A DNA stretch of 50,253 bases from Bacteroidota bacterium (GTDB lineage: Bacteria > Bacteroidota > Bacteroidia > Bacteroidales > Prolixibacteraceae). Position 1 is the stretch's first letter. Every line of letters starts with the position of its first letter. The notes beneath the pieces were generated by a model. It had not been told where the DNA came from and ran no database searches. It saw only the letters and a list, made by a program, of their open reading frames with translations. This document shows, one piece after another, positions 44,703 to 50,253 of this stretch. Location of the stretch: contig JAHEYU010000044.1 in assembly GCA_023251435.1 (NCBI GenBank), positions 1 through 50,253 on the forward strand, given 5' to 3'. A program made the translations under genes and the position numbers.

Positions 44703-45106
44703 TTGATTGCATCGTAAACAATTACCTTTTCCCAAAGGTGCTTGCAATCTTCAACAAATTTCAGATGAATTGGATGTGTCTGATAAACGTTCTGATCTTC
44801 TCCGTTTTTGAAAAACGCGATATACGAGTAGGTGAAAGAGTCGTCAACCACTTCGCGGGGCGATTCAACAGGAGTACCGATATGGTAAGATTGTATCTGC
44901 GGTACTTTTACCAAAGCCTGAATCCCCTTTTCGAATGCTTTCCTTGCTTCGGTATTCTTTGGATCCTTCAGCCAAAAGAATACATGGTGAACGAATACTT
45001 TTTTCATTGATGAATTTGCAGCCCCAGTTGTTGCCGAAACCGATACCAGGCCAGTTGCAGCCAAACCCGCAGCCATTTTCTTCATAAAATTACGTCTGTT
45101 TTCCAT
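44699..45106 (-). CDS. Tat-exported Dabb (stress-responsive alpha/beta barrel) protein
   Basis: The 135-residue protein starts MENRRNFMKKMAAGLAATGL, a twin-arginine (RRNFMKK) signal followed by a hydrophobic Ala-rich stretch, cut at about residue 30 (TGAA). The mature part fits the Dabb family: KKVFVHHVFFWLKDP, then ALVKVPQIQSYHIGTPVESP, SYIAFFKNGEDQNVYQTHP and HLKFVEDCKHLW. Dabb proteins are small dimeric ferredoxin-like barrels; a few have enzyme roles but most are uncharacterised. Tat export suggests folding or cofactor loading before transport. It is 3 bp downstream of kdsA on the same strand, so probably co-transcribed with it. Confidence 0.88.
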   Translation of the reverse strand: MENRRNFMKKMAAGLAATGLVSVSATTGAANSSMKKVFVHHVFFWLKDPKNTEARKAFEKGIQALVKVPQIQSYHIGTPVESPREVVDDSFTYSYIAFFKNGEDQNVYQTHPIHLKFVEDCKHLWEKVIVYDAIN

Positions 45107-45109
45107 TTT

Positions 45110-45916
45110 TTAAAAAGTATTTACGACTTGTCGGAGCTGAACAAGCCGGGTTAAAAGTCCTTCAAGCAAATCGATCTGCAACATGTTGGCGCCGTCGGAT
45201 TTGGCGTTGGCGGGGTCGGGGTGTGTTTCGATGAAAATACCGTCAACACCTACTGCAATACCGGCACGGGCAATGGTTTCAATTAGTTGTGGTTGTCCGC
45301 CGGTAACTCCGCTTGCCTGATTGGGTTGTTGTAAAGAGTGGGTAATATCCAGAATAACAGGGCAGTTATTTTTTTGCATTTCTGGAATACCCCGATAATC
45401 AACAATCAAATCATGGTATCCAAAAGTTGAACCGCGTTCGGTTAAAAATACGTTGTCATTGCCACTTTCCCGTACTTTGGTAACCGCAAATTTCATGGCT
45501 TCGGCCGATAAAAACTGACCTTTCTTAATGTTTACAGCTTTGCCTGTTTGGGCCGCTGCCACCAGAATATCGGTTTGCCGGCATAAAAATGCAGGAATTT
45601 GAAGCATATCAACATATTCGGCAGCCATTGCAGCTTCCGGAGCAGTATGAATATCAGTTACTGTTGGTATGTCAAACGTTTCACTCACTTTGCGGAGTAT
45701 TTTCAAGGCTTTTTCGTCGCCAATTCCGGCAAACGAATCCAATCGCGACCGGTTTGCTTTGCGGTACGAGCCTTTAAAAATGTATGGGATTTGTAACTTG
45801 TTGGTTATTTTAACAATCCGTTCTGCAATTTCCATGGCCATTTGTTCGCCTTCAATCGCACACGGTCCGGCCAGAAGCAGGAAATTTGAATGATTGTATT
45901 TGAGTCTTGGTATCAT
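45110..45916 (-). CDS. kdsA: 3-deoxy-8-phosphooctulonate synthase (KDO-8-P synthase)
   Basis: The 268-residue protein matches KdsA from end to end: LLLAGPCAIEGEQMAMEIAE, PYIFKGSYRKANRSRLDSFAG, PTVTDIHTAPEAA, LQIPAFLCRQTDILVAAAQTG, VNIKKGQFLSAEAM and VILDITHSLQQPN, with GIFIETHPDPANAKSDG near the end. It condenses phosphoenolpyruvate with arabinose 5-phosphate to make KDO-8-phosphate for the lipopolysaccharide core, in the cytoplasm. Cys19 (GPCAIEG) occupies the position that separates metal-dependent (Cys) from metal-independent (Asn) enzymes, so this one should need a divalent metal. It is followed after 3 bp by the Dabb gene. Confidence 0.97.
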   Translation of the reverse strand: MIPRLKYNHSNFLLLAGPCAIEGEQMAMEIAERIVKITNKLQIPYIFKGSYRKANRSRLDSFAGIGDEKALKILRKVSETFDIPTVTDIHTAPEAAMAAEYVDMLQIPAFLCRQTDILVAAAQTGKAVNIKKGQFLSAEAMKFAVTKVRESGNDNVFLTERGSTFGYHDLIVDYRGIPEMQKNNCPVILDITHSLQQPNQASGVTGGQPQLIETIARAGIAVGVDGIFIETHPDPANAKSDGANMLQIDLLEGLLTRLVQLRQVVNTF

Positions 45917-45957
45917 CTTAATAATTTTTCACGAAGATAATTCATTTTTTAAAACCA

Positions 45958-45996
45958 AACCGGAAGCAATACGCTATGCTCGTAATACTTCCGGTT
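45958..45996 (-). terminator. Probable terminator of the VTC/DUF4956/DUF2490 operon
   Basis: A 16-bp stem with two mismatches (45958-45973 with 45981-45996) and a 7-nt loop is followed on the minus strand by a short T-run (tggtttt). It lies 25 bp after the DUF2490 stop and before kdsA. Confidence 0.65.
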
Positions 45997-46020
45997 CAGG
46001 TTAGGTTGTAATTAAATTTC

Positions 46021-46680
46021 TTAGAACTTTAAACTGTAGCCTAGTCCAAGAATATCCAGACTTGTTTTGGTGTCATAGTAATCCTGCAACCTGTAATAAA
46101 CGCTGATTTCGTTATTTTTATTGATTGGGTAGGCCAAACCTCCGGTATATCTTGCTTTTTCAACTTCTTTTAAAATCAGGTCATGAAATACCTCTGCCGA
46201 AATAAATGGGATTAACTTGCTTCCCTTTATATCGTAGTCAACTTTTGCTCTGTACCTGAAATAGGATGCCCTTTCGCTGGTTGCTTGATCGAAATCAGCA
46301 CCGTTGGTATATCTTAGCCTGAATTGAAAATCGAACCTTTTAAGATTAAACCCGGATTTGGCATCGAAAGCCAGCCGGTTTGAAGATTCCCATTCGTATA
46401 TTTCCCGTTTTTCGCGGTAATTATATTCATTTTCAAAACGGTAATATCCGGCAACCGTAAGATATTTGTGAAGCTTGTATGAAAGTCCACCTTCAAGTAT
46501 GTACGAATCCATTTCAAATCCACTGGCCAGCCTTAATTCAGGATTAAATTCAACTTTCAGGTTTTTTACAATCTTTTTACTGAATTCAAGTTCCAGCCAG
46601 GTTGCCGGACCAGATTGCGAAAATGCTGAAAATGCCGGCAGAACAAGTAAAATAATAAGTAGTAACTTATTTTTCAGCAT
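46021..46680 (-). CDS. DUF2490 outer-membrane beta-barrel-like protein
   Basis: The 219-residue protein has a signal peptide (MLKNKLLLIILLVLPAFSAF, cut near SQSG). Alternating-residue strands follow (ATWLELEFSKKIVKNLKVEFNPELRL, YILEGGLSYKLHKYLTVAGYYRFENEY), and it ends in a barrel-type C-terminus with terminal Phe (GLGYSLKF). This fits DUF2490, a family of predicted outer-membrane barrels with no settled function. It is the third gene of a compact minus-strand operon, 2 bp after DUF4956, downstream of the VTC-type polymerase. A role in exporting or anchoring a surface polyphosphate or related polymer is conceivable, but nothing in the sequence proves it. Confidence 0.8.
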   Translation of the reverse strand: MLKNKLLLIILLVLPAFSAFSQSGPATWLELEFSKKIVKNLKVEFNPELRLASGFEMDSYILEGGLSYKLHKYLTVAGYYRFENEYNYREKREIYEWESSNRLAFDAKSGFNLKRFDFQFRLRYTNGADFDQATSERASYFRYRAKVDYDIKGSKLIPFISAEVFHDLILKEVEKARYTGGLAYPINKNNEISVYYRLQDYYDTKTSLDILGLGYSLKF

Positions 46681-46682
46681 GA

Positions 46683-47348
46683 TTAGTTTTTCTTGTTGCC
46701 GTTAATGTCGAAGAAAATATTGATATAGGCTACATCTCGCAGAAAGTCAATGCGCTCAATTTCATAGTGTTTGATGTCGATTCCAGTGCGGGCTTTCAGG
46801 TCTTCCATCAAAACGTCTTTTTTATCAGCCTGCACGTTTTCAATTTTCTCGTAAATAATCCGGTATGAGATTTCCTGTCTCAGGTTTAATATTTTTTCAA
46901 GAATGAAAATTCCACCCATAATCAGGAGGTTTGTTGTAATCAATTCAGCGTAACTGATTTTTTTATTGGCAAGCGCGTTGATTACAGAAACTGCAATTAC
47001 AACAAAAAGATATGTCATTTCCTTAATCGGAATGGCATCGGTCCGATATCTGATAATCCCGAAAATGGCGAATAACCCGAGTGCAAATCCAAGTTCTATT
47101 TTCACACTTTCGAGCAGGAAGCACAAAAGAAAGATAACGATACTAATTGCTATGTACGTGAAATAAAAGTCTTTGCGTTTGCTTGTTTTTGCGTAAATTA
47201 CAATGACGATGAAACAGGTTACCAATAAATTCAGAAAAAAGCGAACTAAAAGTTCGACATAGTCGTCAGGATTAATAAGCTTAATTCCAAGGAATCTAAG
47301 TCCTTCTTCTGATTGTACTATTTGTAAAAGAATGGATAATAGTTGCAT
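46683..47348 (-). CDS. DUF4956 membrane protein
   Basis: The 221-residue protein has four hydrophobic helices in the first 140 residues (for example LVRFFLNLLVTCFIVIVIYA and LGFALGLFAIFGIIRYRTDA) and a soluble C-terminal domain (about 150-221, KIENVQADKKDVLMEDLKAR). The FAIFGIIRYRTDAIPIKEMTYLF stretch is the DUF4956 signature. In other bacteria DUF4956 genes repeatedly sit next to VTC-domain genes, as here (15 bp after it), and the pair is likely a polyphosphate-synthesising membrane complex. The cytoplasmic domain may feed or regulate the polymerase; this is inferred from pairing only. Confidence 0.87.
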   Translation of the reverse strand: MQLLSILLQIVQSEEGLRFLGIKLINPDDYVELLVRFFLNLLVTCFIVIVIYAKTSKRKDFYFTYIAISIVIFLLCFLLESVKIELGFALGLFAIFGIIRYRTDAIPIKEMTYLFVVIAVSVINALANKKISYAELITTNLLIMGGIFILEKILNLRQEISYRIIYEKIENVQADKKDVLMEDLKARTGIDIKHYEIERIDFLRDVAYINIFFDINGNKKN

Positions 47349-47363
47349 TTGTTTATTTTGGGT

Positions 47364-48116
47364 TTAGTTAAAGTACTCTTTTTGTAGTTTCAGGATAGTT
47401 GGTTTGAACCTGTTTTTTTTAATATTTTCTTCAAGAAGCGAACGACCCATACAATACTTGCTGAAGCCTTGTTTCCTGATTTTCTTTTCTCTTAAGATTT
47501 GGGTAATGAGGGCCGTTTTATTTGCTTTGCTTTGTTTTACTTCGATAATCACCAAATTTTCGAGTATAATTTCTTTTTCTTCATTTTTGAATCCGGGGAA
47601 AGTGTCGATGGTTACCCGTTCTGTAAAATTATTATCGGCCAATGTGATACGGTTAAAACGGCTCATTATTTTTGGATAAAGGGCCGATGCCAGATAGGGT
47701 GAGGTCTTTTCGATAAAATCGAGTTCATGATCTTCAAATTCGGGTTCAAAATCATCACGGGTAATACGTTCCTTAATGGTTCTTCCTTTGTTGTTTTTAA
47801 ATTTTATTTCCAGAAAGTTATCTTCCGATTGAACGTATTGGCGAACCCTGATTTTATATCTGTTTCTCTTCCCGTTTTGGTGGTTTATATACATCTGATC
47901 GTCAGCCGTATCGAAATAGGTGTTGTCATAAGGGAAAATGGTTTCGCCGTTTATTTCGAGTATCGAGTAATCATTTTTTAAAGTATCCAGTAGTTCAGGC
48001 AAATGTTTGCGGTGGAGGCAAAATTTGAGGTCTGTCCGGTTCATTAATTTTACCCGATCGAGGTCGGTCAAAGTAATTCTCTTAAATGATTGTATCGAAT
48101 TTATAATTAGGTTCAT
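47364..48116 (-). CDS. VTC-domain polyphosphate polymerase-like protein
   Basis: The 250-residue protein is a single VTC (polyphosphate polymerase) domain. The tunnel motifs of the triphosphate-tunnel superfamily are visible: basic residues in MNRTDLKFCLHRKHL (25-39), RNRYKIRVRQY (84-94), the acidic/basic strand FLEIKFKNNKGRTIKER (101-117) and the closing IIEVKQSK (190-197). VTC proteins make polyphosphate from ATP in yeast vacuoles; bacterial single-domain forms are thought to do similar chemistry, usually with a membrane partner such as the DUF4956 protein encoded next. No SPX domain or CotH kinase is fused or adjacent. Start at 48116 follows a gap with a weak promoter-like sequence. Confidence 0.88.
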   Translation of the reverse strand: MNLIINSIQSFKRITLTDLDRVKLMNRTDLKFCLHRKHLPELLDTLKNDYSILEINGETIFPYDNTYFDTADDQMYINHQNGKRNRYKIRVRQYVQSEDNFLEIKFKNNKGRTIKERITRDDFEPEFEDHELDFIEKTSPYLASALYPKIMSRFNRITLADNNFTERVTIDTFPGFKNEEKEIILENLVIIEVKQSKANKTALITQILREKKIRKQGFSKYCMGRSLLEENIKKNRFKPTILKLQKEYFN

Positions 48117-48314
48117 TGATTCATATTAGGATAGGCGAAACTAATCTTTTTTTTTGAGCTGACTGCAATAATATTGTAACATGAATGTAACATTTCCTTC
48201 ATTCTTCCTGTGTTCATTGATTTTCTTTACCCATTTTCCGTTTAGTTTCGTGATTACCCTGCTTTTCTTTCAAGAGTTTTCATTGTCTAATTATTCTGAA
48301 CTTTTATTCAGAAA

Positions 48315-48350
48315 AAAAACTCCGAAGTAAAAAATTACCCCGGAGTTTTT
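48315..48350 (-). terminator. Intrinsic terminator of nifJ
   Basis: A 10-bp perfect stem (48315-48324 with 48341-48350) with further gtaa/ttac pairing in the loop is followed on the minus strand by a T-rich tract. It lies 20 bp after the nifJ stop. Confidence 0.75.
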
Positions 48351-48369
48351 GATATATAAAGAAGTGGTT

Positions 48370-50253
48370 TTATTCTACTGGTGAGTAGTCCATTGCGGCC
48401 ATTCTTTTGTAGCCATTGTATCTCCATTTTGCATTTTCTTCGGCAGCTTTGAAGAGTTCGTCAGCAACTTCGGGGAATGCTTTTTTGAGTGAACTGTAAC
48501 GTGCTTCGCCAACGAGGAATGATTGGAATTTCGACCAGTCCGGAGCATTTGAGTCCAGAACGAATGGGTTCTTTCCTTCTGCTTCAAGCATCGGATTGTG
48601 ACGGTACAAGCTCCAGTATCCGCATTCAACAGCAATCTTTTCTTCATTCTGTGTGCGGCCCATCGATTGTTTCAAACCGTGGCTGATACATGGCGAATAA
48701 GCGATGATGAGTGATGGTCCGGGATAAGCTTCTGCTTCGCGGATAACTTTCAGGTATTGAGCCTGATTGGCACCCATCGCTACCTGCGCTACATACACAT
48801 ATCCATAAGACATCGCCATTACGCCAAGGTCTTTTTTGCGGATACGTTTTCCTGAAGCGGCGAATTTAGCTACTGCACCAACCGGAGTTGATTTCGATGC
48901 CTGACCACCGGTATTTGAATATACTTCGGTATCCATCACCAGAATGTTAACATCCTGACCCGATGCCATTACGTGATCCAACCCACCGTAGCCAATATCA
49001 TAAGCCCAACCGTCTCCGCCGAAGATCCATTGCGATTTTTTAACCAGGTATTGTTTCAATCCCATGATTTCTTTCGCATATACGGCAGTACTTCCAGCCA
49101 ATACTTCACGTACTTTTGCTGAAACTTCTTCAGTTGTTTCTCCGTTCAGTTTGTTTGCAATCCAGGCAGTAAAAGCTTCTTTTTCAGCATCAGTTGTACC
49201 TTGAACCAAAGCGTCTTTCATGATCATCTCTATGCGGTCGCGTTGAGCAGCAACACCTTCCGACATACCAAATCCGTATTCAGCATTGTCTTCGAACAAT
49301 GAGTTAGCCCAGGCAATACCTTTATCGCTTTCCTTGTGTTTGCAATATGGAGTTGAAGGAGCCGATCCTCCATAGATTGAAGAACAACCTGTGGCATTGG
49401 ATACCATCATGCGTTCGCCAAACAACTGCGAAATCAGTTTGATGTATGGCGTTTCACCGCAACCAGCGCAAGCTCCTGAGAACTCGAACAATGGCTGAGC
49501 AAACTGTGAGTTTTTAACCGATTTATTTTTTTCAACAATTTTTTCCTTATAAGTTACCTTTGAGTCCATGTGCAACCAGCGGGAAATTTCAGCATCCTGC
49601 GTTCCAAGAGGTTTCATTTCCAGCGCTTTGGTTTTCGACGGACAAACATCGGCACAGTTACCGCAACCGGTACAGTCGAGTACGCTTACCTGAATGCGGA
49701 AATTCAAATTCGGAAATTGTTTGTTTGGTACAGCCTGAAGTGATTTTGTTCCATCAGGTAATTTAGCCATTTCGTCTTCGTTAATCAGGAATGGACGAAT
49801 TGCAGCGTGAGGACAAACGTACGCACACTGGTTACACTGAATACAGTTTTCAGCCTGCCATTCAGGAACATTTACAGCAATACCGCGTTTTTCGTATGCA
49901 GCGGTTCCCGATTGGAATGTTCCATCATCAGCTCCAAGGAAAGTACTTACAGGAAGGTCGTCTCCTTTCTGTGCATTGATTACATCAACAATGTTTTTGA
50001 TGTATTCCGGGCGACCGTCATCTTCTGTTTCAACACCAGTTTTTAGGTTTTTCCATTCAGCAGGAACTTCAACTTTTACAACATTGTTTGCACCGGCATC
50101 AACTGCAGCATAGTTCATATTGACCACCTTTTCACCCATTTTACCATACGATTTCACGATGGCTTTTTTCATTTCATACACGGCAGTTTCGAATGGAATT
50201 ACTTCAGTAATTTTGAAGAAAGCCGATTGCATGATGGTATTGGTGCGGTTTCC
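48370..50253 (-). CDS. nifJ: Pyruvate:ferredoxin (flavodoxin) oxidoreductase, C-terminal part (partial)
   Basis: The frame is open through the right edge of the window (reading GNRTNTIMQS before the first visible ATG), so only the last 627 residues are present; a full enzyme has about 1180. In order they hold the end of the gamma-type domain, two [4Fe-4S] motifs (CIQCNQCAYVCPHAA and CTGCGNCADVCPSKT), a third cluster site (CAGCGETPYIKL with a later Cys) and the TPP-binding domain (VSNATGCSSIYGGSAP, GGDGWAYDIGYGGLDHV, MDTEVYSNTGGQASKSTP). It oxidises pyruvate and CoA to acetyl-CoA, CO2 and reduced ferredoxin, central to anaerobic energy metabolism. The 5' end and its promoter lie outside the window. 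Confidence 0.95.
   Translation of the reverse strand, partial: GNRTNTIMQSAFFKITEVIPFETAVYEMKKAIVKSYGKMGEKVVNMNYAAVDAGANNVVKVEVPAEWKNLKTGVETEDDGRPEYIKNIVDVINAQKGDDLPVSTFLGADDGTFQSGTAAYEKRGIAVNVPEWQAENCIQCNQCAYVCPHAAIRPFLINEDEMAKLPDGTKSLQAVPNKQFPNLNFRIQVSVLDCTGCGNCADVCPSKTKALEMKPLGTQDAEISRWLHMDSKVTYKEKIVEKNKSVKNSQFAQPLFEFSGACAGCGETPYIKLISQLFGERMMVSNATGCSSIYGGSAPSTPYCKHKESDKGIAWANSLFEDNAEYGFGMSEGVAAQRDRIEMIMKDALVQGTTDAEKEAFTAWIANKLNGETTEEVSAKVREVLAGSTAVYAKEIMGLKQYLVKKSQWIFGGDGWAYDIGYGGLDHVMASGQDVNILVMDTEVYSNTGGQASKSTPVGAVAKFAASGKRIRKKDLGVMAMSYGYVYVAQVAMGANQAQYLKVIREAEAYPGPSLIIAYSPCISHGLKQSMGRTQNEEKIAVECGYWSLYRHNPMLEAEGKNPFVLDSNAPDWSKFQSFLVGEARYSSLKKAFPEVADELFKAAEENAKWRYNGYKRMAAMDYSPVE

Overview
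The window looks like a chromosome segment of a Bacteroidota bacterium, probably from the Marinilabiliales/Prolixibacteraceae neighbourhood; this rank is inferred from gene content only. Supporting signs are two SusC/SusD pairs with a DUF1735/DUF4361 lipoprotein, -7 boxes of the TAnnTTTG type, moderate-to-low GC, weak Shine-Dalgarno sequences, a NifJ-type pyruvate:ferredoxin oxidoreductase (anaerobic or facultative metabolism) together with a full KatG, and plant-polysaccharide enzymes. I found no rRNA, tRNA, CRISPR array or intact transposase gene.

Layout. 1-6.9 kb: the 3' part of a GH105 unsaturated uronyl hydrolase, an SPFH/prohibitin-like protein, a secreted CE7-like esterase, KatG and a secreted PQQ-propeller protein. 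7.0-16.6 kb: a tightly packed minus-strand cluster of seven genes. In transcription order it holds a large multi-TM protein with a C-terminal beta-sandwich-like region, a DUF2339 membrane protein (4-bp overlap), an AlkZ-like (HTH_42) protein, an agarase-like clan GH-A hydrolase, a secreted cupin, a PL10 pectate lyase and a CPBP membrane protease. 16.8-22.3 kb: a YfcC-family transporter, a PA14-containing GH31 lipoprotein and a FadR-type GntR regulator, all on plus. 22.3-26.5 kb: an MNT/HEPN pair, transketolase and phosphoglycerate dehydrogenase on minus.

26.9-38.0 kb: a five-gene plus-strand operon susC-susD-susC-susD-DUF1735/DUF4361. It contains no enzyme or regulator. It is preceded by a leader with a LacI-like palindrome and closed by a strong hairpin. 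The 0.6-kb gap behind it is packed with repeats: a 128-bp MITE-like element and a REP-like 20-bp inverted repeat. 38.6-43.1 kb: a GntP gluconate-type permease, a methyltransferase flanked by inverted repeat modules, and a PgpH-like c-di-AMP phosphodiesterase. 43.3-45.9 kb: an NlpC/P60 peptidase, a NUDIX hydrolase, a Tat-exported Dabb protein and KdsA. 46.0-48.1 kb: an operon of VTC polyphosphate-polymerase-like protein, DUF4956 and DUF2490. 48.4 kb to the end: the C-terminal part of NifJ, running off the window.

How it fits together: the GH105, CE7, PL10 and GH31 enzymes, the cupin and the GntP permease suggest scavenging of pectin or hemicellulose, with uronates or aldonates entering central metabolism (transketolase, NifJ). 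The SusCD operon would import an oligosaccharide across the outer membrane, but its enzymes must lie elsewhere. The most distinctive items for follow-up are the enzyme-free double SusCD operon with its palindromic leader, the VTC/DUF4956/DUF2490 cassette, the novel GT-C-like protein overlapping DUF2339, and the repeat elements between 38.0 and 44.3 kb.
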